Source: Theristus sp. LFF4_11 (lineage: Eukaryota; Nematoda; Chromadorea; Monhysterida; Xyalidae). Taken from it: DNA of 64,000 bases. The notes beneath the pieces were generated by a model. It did not search any database. It saw only the letters and a program-made list of their open reading frames with translations, and was not told the origin of the DNA. Position numbers and translations under genes: made by a program. Positions within the stretch are counted from its first letter, which is position 1. Every line of letters begins with the position of its first letter. Where the stretch lies: the NCBI GenBank assembly GCA_030248135.1, contig JASANC010001591.1, forward strand, positions 1 through 64,000, written 5' to 3'. Below, piece after piece: positions 54,301 through 64,000 of this stretch.

Positions 54301-55919
54301 GCTGCTATATTGAGCTCACGAATTGACAACAACAAACGAAAAACAACCAGCCTGACACAACCAATCATCAGCACACTGGGATGCACTGATCGCAGAGGTT
54401 TTACAGTCTGTATCATGCCGGTGGGCACTGTGCTTGTGTATTCTTAGCTGGCATATAACTTTCATAATTGCCAATCACATTCTATAATTTTATACGCGCT
54501 GAGAGCGCACTTTTCTGTAATGGTGTTGAAATAGCAGGCGTCATTGAGCGCCCGCAAACGAGAGAACACAAGCGAAACACAAGCATCCACAAACGAACAT
54601 CAACGACACGGTCGTACCGTTGCCGCAGTAGATTTCGCACGAAACAAATCGTGCTTCCAGGGGAGGCTGCGATGTTCGACTGCTGAAACCAGTGGCTGAC
54701 AGCAAGTACGGGGAAGCTGAAGTTTAAAAACAGCACTCCTTGAACTGAACATATTCTACACATCACCCTGTATCTTTATTATCTATTCAGTCTCTCTTGA
54801 ACGTTTCGAATGTTTTTCGCAATATTGCAGTCAAATTAAAAAAACTCTGGTTTTCGAAACGAGCACGCTGATTAGCTGCATCGAACTGAACTGGTCGGAC
54901 CAATCAGTGAGTCCAATAGAAAAGCAGTGAATCAGCAGATTGCTTGCGTTGTCGCGTTCAAGTGTGCATGCTGAACAAACTTGGCGGCGCAACACCGAAG
55001 TGTGCCGAGAAGAGCAACGTGTCGTCCGGCTGCTTGGTGGCACGAAAAAACTCGGCGTGGTCGCGCGGCTCCTTCTCATTCGCCCAGCAGCAACTCTCGC
55101 GATCGGAAAAGTCACACTTCAGCTCGTCACTGGATGCCAGCGCAAAGTAATTGTTCAAATATACTGCAATTTCTCGCAGATGTTTAGCCACCACACGCCA
55201 TTAATTGAGAAGAGAACAATCAAAGCTAACGGGCATAAATGAAGCCGTATTTAGTGACCGCGCAGCTATGTTACAGCTACGCTACGCGTCACTAAATACT
55301 GCTTCATGAATGCGCATTTAGAGTGAACACTTTAATTTTCATGTTGATTGAATCCATTCGTAAATAAACGCACAGGCACGCGTGCACCAGGTCACTCACC
55401 GCAAGCCTGCCATTGGCTTTGTTTGCCACTAATACACTAAAAGCGATTGACTCTCATCACAGAAAGTGCCGTGTCATGCACCCATGCAACTGTTTTTGTC
55501 GATACTCACCATCGTCTCTGTAGTGCTTCAGATCCTTGGCCTCGATACCAACTTTGTCTGAAGAAAGTTCCAGTAGAAAAAAAATTGAAAACAGTGAACG
55601 AAATCAACTTTCTGCAATGTCAAGACAATAAAAAAGCCAGCCGCCAACCGCGAATCGGGCTGTTGATCTGTTTGTCGATGATTTCGTTATGTCCACCGTT
55701 TATTAAAACTCTGCCAGTCTCACCGCCGAAACAACTTTCAACTGAAAATCAACGCTGATGTGAAACTCGGCCAGAAAGACCAATTCTAAACGGACAGCAT
55801 CGCATGATCGCCAACAACAAACCGCGCGTGATCGGAAGATCGGCGAAAACCAGCGAATACAGTAACAAGAACAGTCTGGCAGCGGCACAGCCGTGCGCAA
55901 CTGATAACATTGCAAACAT
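51303..55919 (-). CDS. Secreted protein with two MAM-like domains, paralogue 1
   Basis: MAM domains are extracellular adhesion/oligomerisation modules. Minus-strand exons, 5' to 3': 55823-55919, 55510-55557, 54981-55163, 54599-54716, 53685-53856, 53344-53473, 53056-53156, 52927-52951, 51844-51988, 51600-51678, 51303-51419; all phases agree (404 residues). Exon 1 encodes a signal peptide (ARLFLLLYSLVFA). The first MAM-like domain runs from LKCDFSD..CCWANE (about 63) to IIDELNVHFQSC (about 230). The second begins PPCEFQDATD (about 251) and ends VMLFAINSGRNKGAAGMSNL. Domain ends match MAM patterns (CDFE..LCGW; W-x6-LP; AIDDI..C). There is no membrane segment after the signal, so it is probably secreted. 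Eleven exons match paralogue 2 in order and phase. A 32-bp minisatellite and a MITE lie in introns. Exon 1 is the least certain. Confidence 0.75.
52200..52800. repeat. Degenerate minisatellite with a 32-bp core
   Basis: Three near-perfect 32-bp units start at 52351, 52383 and 52415 (GCGAGACAAGGCCCGGTCC). About 450 bp of decayed units follow, of the type AAACCAGACCC...AACAGA. It lies in the intron between exons 8 and 9 of paralogue 1. A 132-codon minus-strand frame across it is repeat-driven (WF-AS-L-GP periodicity) and not a gene. Confidence 0.8.
53932..54115 (+). mobile_element. Palindromic MITE-like repeat (family M), copy 3
   Basis: It starts CTCAATGCGCGCATAGATAC, has inverted arms GCGGTAATTAAAAA and TTTTGAATTACCGC around GATCCGAGTCCC...GGGCTCGGTCAC, and ends GACGCAATGAGTTGCAG. 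It lies in an intron of MAM paralogue 1 and is the best preserved copy. Confidence 0.7.
55228..55320. mobile_element. Hairpin element in MAM paralogue 1 intron
   Basis: GCATAAATGAAGCCGTATTT faces inverted TAAATACTGCTTCATGAATG, with TAGTGACCGCG mirrored by CGCGTCACTA, around a 25-bp loop. This makes a stem of about 35 bp with few mismatches. It is probably a very small MITE; no other copy was noticed. Confidence 0.6.
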
Positions 55920-56526
55920 TCAAATACGTAAAACGAAAATGTGTTCGTGTTGTTTTTGATTTATACAAGCGAAATTAGCCAGGTACGTCACACGAAAAAA
56001 ACTATTTTGACTTTCAACGGAGAAGCACTGTCTAAATTGTTGTGCGCGGGCAGTCGTAAAACTGTTGACCACCTATTGCGTATTGTTCTGTTTCGCTTCG
56101 TGTTTTTCTTGTTTGGCATCATGGGGGCAGTATGCTTGTGTCACCGTCAGCATCTCAGTGGTGTTTTTATTTTACTTTTAAATTTCGGAATAAAAAACCG
56201 GCAAATTGTTTTTAAAAGTGAGAAACACACCGTGGTGATTGCGACAAGGTTATTTATTGTCAAACTTTCTGGAAGTCTGGTCTTTAGAATGTTTCTAAAC
56301 GTTGTTTCTAAACGGCAGTTTATACAGCTCTATATGAAGACACGAAGACTTTACAGGATCAGCCAGCACAAGCGCACTGAAACTAAAACATGAAAAAAGA
56401 AATTCTTTAACAAAATGCAATAAAAACGTTCGCGTTTTGTGGTGCACGAAAGTTTTAGAAAGTAACAAAATGAGGGAGTGCAAATGAGCGACGACACAGT
56501 GAGTGGTTTGCGATTCGTTCGTAGCG
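55920..56526. other. Intergenic between the two MAM genes
   Basis: Holds the 3' flank of paralogue 2 and the promoter of paralogue 1 (minus strand). TTTATT at 56254-56259 is a possible minus-strand AATAAA. No coding exon is recognised. Confidence 0.4.
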
Positions 56527-59500
56527 TCAGCAGACGCGCTCGTGTGCGGTGCCGAGATCGCTCGGGTCAGCCGCACTGCTCGCTCGTAGCACCTCGATGT
56601 TGTCGATGCCCGCGGCGCCTTCGTTGCGCCCAGAGTTTTCGACCACCCACATCAACTGCAGCATTGCAACAACAACGATTGTACAGCTAACTTTGGACGA
56701 AACTGATTTTCACAAAAAACATTGTGCACGGCAGGATCTGTTTCATAAAGCACACATTAATCATTCAAAACACCATTGTTTACTTTCGTAAAAGTGTCCT
56801 GACGGTTGTAACAAATTACGAGACATTATTCGCATGAGTCGTACCAGAACGTCTAAAACTGAGAAAACGACAGGCAAGTTTTAACAAAGCTTGACGCAAC
56901 ACGGGGCGACACATAACCGCGTAAAAGACCACTATCTCACAAAGCACTGTGGAGTGTGGAACGAACGAACGACGGTGATTTTAGGCGATGTTTTCAGCCA
57001 GGGCTGACCCAGAGAAGCGTACAGAACGCTGTCGAGTAGGGCGCCCATCGAGTTTTCTCCGTCATTAAGTGCCTATGCACCCCTCGGGCCTCGACGGTGC
57101 TCGATCCCCCGAACGCACAGACAACAACCTGACACACTACCACCCAGACCAACGTGGCGTCAGAGTCCAACGTTTCTGAGCGTGGTTTTCGCACACGTTG
57201 ATGCACATGTTCGTGCACTTACCGATTCACATGCACAAACGCGTGTCCTTATTTTTTTGCGCATGTGAATCAATGCGTATACAAACACGTGCGCCAACAT
57301 GTGATTCAACATGTGATTTTTTTCCCAGTGCACAACATCGACTGATGTCGGTGTGTCAGTTTTCCTCGAGCGAACTAGCTAAAACCGACCCTTCTGGTGC
57401 CCTGCGGTACCAGATGATTGTGCGTGTACCACTCGCGATCGTGCGGGTCTGCGAGCGCCCTCGTCAGCTGCTGACAGCTCTGTGCGCTGATGTCGTTCAT
57501 GCACAACTGAATGGTTTTTTCTCCGTCATCAAAGTTCTTGAATTGCCAACACACAACATTTTTTAGACAGGAACTCCTCATTTTCAAGCAGAATCAATCA
57601 ACGAAAGAACTTCAACGGAAAGCTGAATGAGTATAAAACGCTACGCGAGAAACCACTGTCTTGTAGTTGTTCAGAAAACAAGTTTTTTTTCTCGTAAGCA
57701 ACAGAGTTTGTTGGTTCACCTTGACATCAAAATCATACACCGCCTCGTAGACGTCGAAACGGAGCACCCAATCTTCGGGCACGTTTATCGCCTCGCTGTC
57801 CAAGCCAGCGACCTCACCCGGGTGCAGATACACGGCCAAGTACTTGTCGGTCTTGCCACCCTCTACAGAAATACTCCAGTCAAGCAAATCAATCATCCAA
57901 TCAATCATGATTTCCAATTCTATCAACTGTAAAAATGCATTGCATTAAAAAAATTCTCAACAGTATACTTGTTCAGTGCAAGAAAAAACTTTGGTTGCTC
58001 GTACTTACTTCCATTCTTGACACCGGTTGCACGATTCTGAATGAAAAGGAAAACACACCATAAACGTTGTTATTATGATGTCACGACCAGTTTTCAACTG
58101 TACAACTACAGTCTAACTCTATAACATGTACAACTAGCTGATTCGTTCGTCATCACATTATGAGACATGCATCAACCAATCAGCTATAGTTGGATATGTT
58201 ATAGTGTTAGACTGTAAACTACGGTAGTGAAAACGAAAGAGAGACGAAAGCGGTGCACGAACGTGGAAATGGCCCTCGACCACATTGAAGTGATTGCTGA
58301 CCAGACCGATCAACGGGGAGTCGGCGCGCACCTGCGTGCCATCGATGTACCCGCACGGTGGGTCTGCAATCCGCCAACAAACACCTATTTACTTTATTTA
58401 ATTTATTTAATAAAACTACTCGTATTTCACTAGCAATGCTATGTAAAATACCGAAACCGACGGAGTTTTGCTTGCGAAAAACCCAATCACATGTTTATCA
58501 ATTAACAGCACGTATTTCTCACCAGTGCATTGTATCTTTCGGCAGCTGTCACCGTCTGGTGCTGGACCGGGACCCGGGGTCACGGGCGGCTCGGAATCGC
58601 ACGGGTCAAAGTGGACGACGATGTCGTCGATGATTGCCACCGCGCCGCGGGGGTCGACAAAATTTGATGCTACGATCACAATCTGTAACGTGACACACTT
58701 CCTGAATTTACAAACAGTCGACACACAATTGAGAAAAACTGCAAACCTGAAAATGGTCTCCGGGTGGCAAAGTGACAGTGGTCGGGCCGGGACTGTTCGA
58801 TTTCGGCAACGGAACACAATTCAGCAGGCTTGCGGAGGTGTCGTCTGTCTGCTGGGAACACACGCGAATTTCGACCGTCGATGTTTGCCAATGTCTGAGA
58901 AACAAAAAATAAATAAATAAAAAACCCACTCTGGTAGTGGTATCGGACTCTTGTCTGTGTGTTCGGGGGGTCTCGCCCTGTTGTTGATGTTTGTTGCCCC
59001 CTTTTTATCCTTACCCAACGCCTTTGGGGAAAGGCAGTGTCGCAATTTTTTATTGTCCACCACATGGGCTGCGACGTTGGAAGCAGTTTTTCTGCTATAG
59101 AAGTGGGCGTTGGGCAAGCTGCGCTGGTATGCATGCGCGCGATGTCATTAAGTTCCTCGCCACCGGAACAGCAATCTTGTGAATCAAGAAAGCCGACGTT
59201 TATGCTGCCGAACCATTAAGCCCCACGCAACCCGGGGCAGCCGAGTGGTCACGAGCGGATTCGAACCCGGGCCTTCCGATTGTAAGTCCCAACTGCTATC
59301 CACTCAGCCACTCAGCCGGCGGGGTCTCGCCCTCGCGAGCCTCGCTGAGGAGTGTATAGGCAGGCACTAAAAGACACACAAAACTCGACAGAAAAACTAC
59401 TTGTCGACCTTCTTTCACTCCAACGAAGTGTAAATGAAGATCGAAAGTGAGAATCCACAAAATCAAAGCTCTTGCAACTCATTGGTTTTTCAGTTGTTTG

Positions 59501-61075
59501 GTTCCTCTCCGACCCTTCAAACGGCAGAAACATAACCACCAAAAAAAGGATTCAAATTTTACTGCCGCTCTTCGGAGTGTTCTCTGTGTGCCCAAGTACT
59601 CGTGCATGTCAGTCGCACCTCAGACTGACGGACACTTCGTTGCTGCACTCGATTTTGCACGAAATGAAGCGCGCCTCCTCGGTGGCGATCGGTGTTGCCG
59701 CGGCCGTCAGCAAGTAATACCCGCTGCCTGCACGTTGTTGGAAACAATGGAGACGAGACAAACTAATTCAGAACATCCAGAGAAACTAGTGCATTTTCAA
59801 AACCGACTCGGCGGCGGAGCGTCGAAGGACGACTGAAAAACGCCGGCGTTCGGCGTGGCGGACGTCTTGAGGAACTCGAGCTCGTCGCGCGGCGGCTGCT
59901 CGTTGCCCCAGCAGCAGCGTCCCTCGAAGTCGCACTGCAGCTGGCTGTCGTCCACCAGAAACTCGGGCGAACTGTTCAGACCTGCGAAAGACAAAAACGC
60001 GTGCACCACAAAACCCATCAACGTCTGCCGTTCCGTTGTCAAAGTTTTCAACATACATTTTCTGTTTTGATCGTTGTTTAAACTTGCCTGCCAGTGAGTT
60101 TCAATTTAGGTCAACATAACTGCTTAGAGGAGAGCACTTTTCAAAAATTATCAAGAACAACCTACCAGTGTCATCGTGAGCCTCGAGGTCTTCGGGACTG
60201 ATGCCCAAGCGGTCTGTGTGGAAAAATGGAAAATAACGGACTTGTAACAACAGTAGTTGGAATTTTAGTGGAACGTTACCAGTTTAAAAAAATAAGAAGA
60301 TTTAGAAAGTTGGGAAACGTTACCTCTCAACGGATTCGGATTGCCACTGCCTGGGTCTTTCGTGTCTCCGCCACCATTTTTGTCCACATGCCGTGTTCTG
60401 CTCATGTGACAGCAGCTACCTGAACAACTCAAAAGTGCATTCACCTCACCCACCGACTAATAAGCGAGTCTTTTTGGTTTGGCATCGGTAGAAGTTTCCG
60501 GTTATCGACCGAACTTCACTTTTTATTGTCTACATTTTACCAAACCCACACTTGAACTGACAAATACCGTATTACCTCTATTAACCGTCCTCCCAAATTA
60601 TCCAAAAATAATCCCCCCAAAAATAATCCCCCATGGGGGATTAGGAAACCTGTTTGAAACACATACCCAGCGAATTCAGTGGCTGGTTGCAGTGAAAATG
60701 ATGAAATTGTGCTACCAAAGGCCCCAAATGGATGAGTTAATGGTAATTTCATTACAAAAGGCTGTTGTAAAAGGAAATTTCTATGTAGAGTAGAAGTTTC
60801 TGCGACTTCCTTCCTGCCATGGAAGGTATTTTTGCCATTTTGCCCACCCCTAAAAATGGTTTCCAAATAAACCCCCACAAAAATAAACCCCCCCCCCCCC
60901 AAAAAAATAAACCCCACCCCCAGAAGTCGCTGAAGAAATAAACCCCCATGGGGGTTTATTAGAGGTAATACGGTAAATAGAAAATTGAAATAGAAGCCAA
61001 GACGAGGCACACGACTCGCTAACCTGATCTGGCCAGGTAGCACGTTGCCAAAACAGTGGCCCACAAAAAACGCAT
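56527..61075 (-). CDS. Secreted protein with two MAM-like domains, paralogue 2
   Basis: Minus-strand exons, 5' to 3': 61024-61075, 60324-60419, 60166-60213, 59808-59981, 59619-59727, 58747-58894, 58523-58682, 58263-58363, 58009-58036, 57720-57862, 57390-57479, 56527-56655; all phases agree (425 residues). ATG 61075 opens a signal peptide (MRFLWATVLATCYLA). Exon 2 (GSCCHMSRTRHVDKNGGGD..., 32 codons, phase 1 at both ends) has no counterpart in paralogue 1. The first MAM-like domain goes from LQCDFEGRCCWGNE (about 80) through ARFISCKIECS, HWQTSTVEIRVC and LPPGDHFQ to AIIDDIVVHFDPC. A Pro/Gly linker (PPVTPGPGPAPDGDSC) separates it from the second, PPCGYIDGTQ to VVENSGRNEGAAGIDNIEV. The two genes are head-to-tail, so they arose by tandem duplication. 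Secretion is inferred from the signal peptide and absence of a membrane segment. Confidence 0.78.
56980..57165 (-). mobile_element. SINE-3 copy in MAM paralogue 2 intron
   Basis: This is the reverse complement of the SINE at 23498-23703: AGCCAGGGCTGACCCAGAGA, TCTCCGTCATTAAGTGCCTA, and a diverged B box in GGTGCTCGATCCCC. It lies between the last two exons. Confidence 0.8.
58109..58214. mobile_element. 106-bp TA-flanked MITE
   Basis: Ends read CAGTCTAACTCTATAACATG and the inverse of CATGTTATAGTGTTAGACTG-like sequence, flanked by TA at 58107-58108 and 58215-58216. About 30 bp of inverted repeat. It fits a Tc1/mariner-type MITE and lies in an intron of MAM paralogue 2. Confidence 0.85.
58965..59320 (-). 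mobile_element. tRNA-derived SINE (SINE-4)
   Basis: On the minus strand the head reads GGCTGAGTGGCTGAGTGGAT (A box) with GGACTTACAATC and the exact B box GGTTCGAATCC, resembling a class II (Ser/Leu-type) tRNA. A body of about 250 bp follows and ends in an ACATCAACAACA tail. Stems are too imperfect for a working tRNA. A SINE-3 fragment (59322-59395, plus strand) abuts it. Confidence 0.75.
60565..60975. mobile_element. Inverted-repeat element with TACCGTATTACCTCTA ends
   Basis: The 411-bp element has near-perfect 22-bp terminal inverted repeats (TACCGTATTACCTCTA, then TTAACC or ATAAACC). Its right half holds repeated GGGTTTATT / AATAAACCC motifs and a C run (60890-60900). It lies in intron 1 of MAM paralogue 2. 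The half copy at 3526-3742 shares the right half. There is no transposase. I do not recognise the superfamily. Confidence 0.8.
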
Positions 61076-62324
61076 GTCAGCGGTAAAAAGTGAAAATTGG
61101 TCAAACCAAGAACTGCTTTGTTGAGTTTCTGAAAAGCAACATTGATGTTTAAAAAAATCAATAACTAAAGTTTATTGGCTTGCATGGGGTCATCGTCATG
61201 GGCGTGCGCAACTGGCCACTGCGCTACAGTTTTGCTAATTTTCTCAACAACAAAATTCACACGCAATGAATGGGGATTTTTGCAAATTTTAGCATGCAAT
61301 CGAAAGTATAGACATTGTACATTCACTCGAACACACGAGCAAACTGCTCGAAACAACAACACACGACGACTACAAATGTTGTGCGATGTTTTTCAAAACT
61401 ATGTACAAATCAATGTTAGCCTCGTGTTTGCACGTTCCTTTTAGCATGCGCTGTAAATGTTTTTCTGATTTCTTGAACTGGACATTTTGAAACAACAATA
61501 TATGTGTATCGTCCCGTACAATTATAATTCGTGTGAATGTCGACGTTGTCACCATATATTTCAATTTTACTGCAGTCAGTTAACAGTGTGAACACAACCT
61601 CTAACAAAGAATTTCTTTTTTATTGTCGGTTGCTGTTGATTCTGTGGCGTGTGCCGTGCAACAATTAGCATTGCTGTCAATTGCAACTTATTAGTTAATG
61701 TGGGTCTCCGCGTTCTGCGCAATGTCTGTCTCTTAGCTGAGAGATTGCGTTGGCATGGCAGAACATACCTTTGTTTTCCTCTCAGGAGTATGAGACGTTG
61801 ATTGTGTAACAAACGGTTAACTTGGAAAACCGTTCTTTTTCTAGCAATATCAGCGAAACTGCGGATAAAAACAAAGGCCATATGGTGCTTTCAAGCAAGC
61901 GCCAATTAATCAAAATTTCTTGAATTCAGGTCGTTCAAGAAACCAGTTTATCAGCACCAGTTTTAATGACTGCCGTAAAATAACAAACGGGGGCTTTTTT
62001 ACATCAAATTCAATTTTCGAACACGTCAACTGTTGACATATCGAATTTGAAAATTCAGTTAAAAGTGTTTCAATGCAACCGCATTTGCAAAGTCAATGCT
62101 ATTGCAAACTTACCAGCAATTTTGAAAAAAACGTTTTTTTCTGCCGGACCTCCAATGGGCCTTTGACCACTGTAATTTGTTTTCGAAGCGTTGTTTATTG
62201 CTCATAAACATCAGCCATAAAATCGACAATTTCAGGAGAAAGCGCCAATTAAATCGCACCCGCAGAATACACTGACACATTTGCACGTGAAAAACCGATT
62301 CCAAATAAAACACGTTTCGTAACA
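61076..62324. other. Intergenic between MAM paralogue 2 and the next gene
   Basis: Likely holds the promoter of MAM paralogue 2 and the 3' UTR of the upstream minus-strand gene. I see no exon or clear repeat. Confidence 0.4.
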
Positions 62325-63526
62325 TCACGTTTCGGTTTTCAAGCGTTTTGACGGCGGCTCATGACTGGCGACTCTTGACGAGGACTGTCCACTAGCCTGA
62401 GACTGCGTGTCATCTGCAAAAAAGTCCACGATCACAACCAAGCATCAAAAAATTCTTAATGGTAGCTGTCATTCAAGCAAAATTGAAATGGCCGAGCGAG
62501 CAAACACAAACTTCCGGCGAAAAACCCAGTGCAGCTTTTTTCAAAAAATGGTTCAAATTGACTGTGATGCAATAAAAACCACAACTAGCGACTACATGCG
62601 TGTGACGCAAATTCAAGTGCGTGATTTAACAGCCTACATTCGACTGTTCGAAAAAGAGCACGCGACTTTGCTGAGAAAGAAAACGAGAAGTTTTCATTTG
62701 CAGTGACGCACAGTTGCCATGGCCAGCGTTTGCTTCTTACCGTCGACTTTCAGTGGAACACAATTTGGCGGCGCCTGCTTGAGCTCGCTGGAGGCAGCAG
62801 TGGCTTCGGACGTCGGTGGGGGGTACTGCCGCGACAACAGCGCCAACAGACTGTCCACCCTGGTACGCTGGAACAACGTGGCGCGCACCTGCTCCGGTCG
62901 GCTCGTGTCTCGCTCGTTCGCGTCGTTCTCATCAGCCGCCGACGCCTCTGCAGCAACAACAACAGTGATCATGTGCGTGCGTTCGGCGACGCATGAAGCT
63001 GCACGTCCGTTGTACCCCGTTGACACCGTTTGTGGCCGCACGCACAATTGTTTTTTGTGCGACTGTGCGTTCTGCGGCTGGTCTCGGAGTTGCCGCGGTG
63101 TTCGCTAGCCAGGTGGAAACGCAATGTCATCTTGAAGATTTTTCTATTTTTACTGTCGTTTGTTACAGTGCGGAATTGTTCTTATCACTTTTTACCACGG
63201 TTATAAAGATTGCTGCGTTCCAATCTATTGTAGATGGATGGTTGGCTGATGGTCAATCACGTGCTAATAGCGACCTGGTCTAATATAATCGTAGGGCGGG
63301 CGACCAAGCCCATAAAAAGCAGCCAAATAACAGCTTAGTACAAAAACTCGCTCGCATAACCAGAAACTGAATATGAGAAACAGTGAATGAGATCCTGAAA
63401 AAACTAAGAATATCGGACCTTGTGGTGATGCTTCGGACGCAGTCGGGGCAGCTGATTTCTCGGATGGTTTGAATTTGAAGTGCCACGAGTATCCTTTCGA
63501 AGCGTTGAAGCGAACACTTTGAAATG
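62325..63526 (-). CDS. Unrecognised gene, 3' part
   Basis: Four phase-compatible minus-strand exons are proposed: 63419-63526, 63016-63104, 62741-62947 and 62325-62413. The two downstream ones are the firmest, with donor GTAAGA and acceptor TTTTTTGCAG. They encode an Ala/Glu/Asp-rich segment with LFQRTRVDSLLALLSRQYP, then a Ser-rich tail ending PPSKRLKTET and stop. KRLK is a possible nuclear signal. The upstream exons would add LQRFERILVALQIQTIREIS plus CPDC and CACGHKRC cysteine pairs that might bind zinc. No family is recognised. The 5' end is missing and probably lies beyond 63526 or outside the window. A continuous alternative reading of 62741-63104 in another frame also exists, so the upper two exons are tentative. 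Confidence 0.45.
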
Positions 63527-64000
63527 CTGCAAATCACAACTGAAAAGTTGAAATCCTCACAACTTTCGTTCGTTTTTAAAACGATCCAAAACAAAAGATG
63601 ATTTGTTTCTGCAGTTCGAACACAATGTGTCTTTTGTCGTTTTCAGCACACAAACAAACGTGACGCGGCACAAGTGCCTGCGTTTGATGTGAGTAGAGAT
63701 GTAAGGGTCAAAAAAATTTTTTTTAAATTTTTTTTTAAAAAAAAGTAAAAAAATGAGCATTTTTTTATTTTTTTTTATTAAAAATTTTTGAAATTTTTTT
63801 TAATGTGCCCTGAAAATGCCGTTTTTGGCATAATTTTTCGAAAGTTCAACAAAAATTTTCTTTGACTTTACCTTGTCACTTAGTCTTCAACGCTGCAGGT
63901 GGTATTCTGGATTGATTTATCGACTGTTTTCAGCCTTGGTGAGTGATGATCGACTCGCGCATTGAAGTACTTGAGCGTCGCAAAGGCTAGTTCAACAAAT
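63527..64000. repeat. AT-rich stretch and interspersed repeat family H, copy 3
   Basis: Runs of T and A at 63710-63805 precede a block whose reverse complement matches 8790-9010: TTCAACAAAAATTTTCTTTG at 63845-63864 and GCGCATTGAAGTACTTGAGC near the window end. No coding sequence is visible. Confidence 0.6.

Noticed and set aside
59228..59320. Possible minus-strand Ser/Leu-type tRNA gene
   Set aside because: The B box is exact but the anticodon stem does not pair and the sequence continues into a SINE body.

Overview
The window is nuclear DNA from an invertebrate animal. The genes are split by spliceosomal introns. They belong to animal families: a short collagen, an Ena/VASP actin regulator, a peptide GPCR, an NDRG protein and secreted MAM-domain proteins. 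Non-autonomous transposons and tRNA-derived SINEs lie between and inside them. A compact ecdysozoan is plausible from intron sizes and from degenerate TTAGG/TTAGGC-like motifs in several repeats, but the species cannot be named from this sequence. Exon limits below come from homology, open frame, splice signals and phase arithmetic. None is backed by transcripts.

Layout. 1-930 is repeats. 931-3080 is a four-exon collagen-like gene (+) with a TATA box. 3240-28478 holds no gene I can defend and is mostly repeat: SINEs, G/C-tract repeats, a 541-bp foldback element, and two 3.3-kb composite repeats at 14988-18307 and 20777-24019. 28479-37349 is an Ena/VASP gene (+) whose fourth intron holds a long open exon at 32369-33170. 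39906-45869 is a seven-exon neuropeptide-type GPCR (+) with Helitron-like DNA in intron 1. 47181-50545 is an NDRG gene (+). 51303-55919 and 56527-61075 are two tandem paralogues on the minus strand, each a secreted protein with two MAM-like domains. 62325-63526 is the 3' part of an unrecognised minus-strand gene.

The most notable gene-level signal is in NDRG. Two consecutive homologous exons (49466-49601 and 49647-49776) have the same phases, have lengths not divisible by three, and are separated by only 45 bp. Reading frame permits exactly one of them, the hallmark of mutually exclusive splicing. The most notable repeat-level signal is the pair of composite repeats. Each has three 172-bp units, nine 149-bp units and a terminal foldback element. 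The interior of the foldback element is inverted between copies, and each copy carries a different SINE at a site that is empty in the other.

No transposase, reverse transcriptase or Helitron Rep/helicase frame was found, so the mobile DNA here appears to be entirely non-autonomous.
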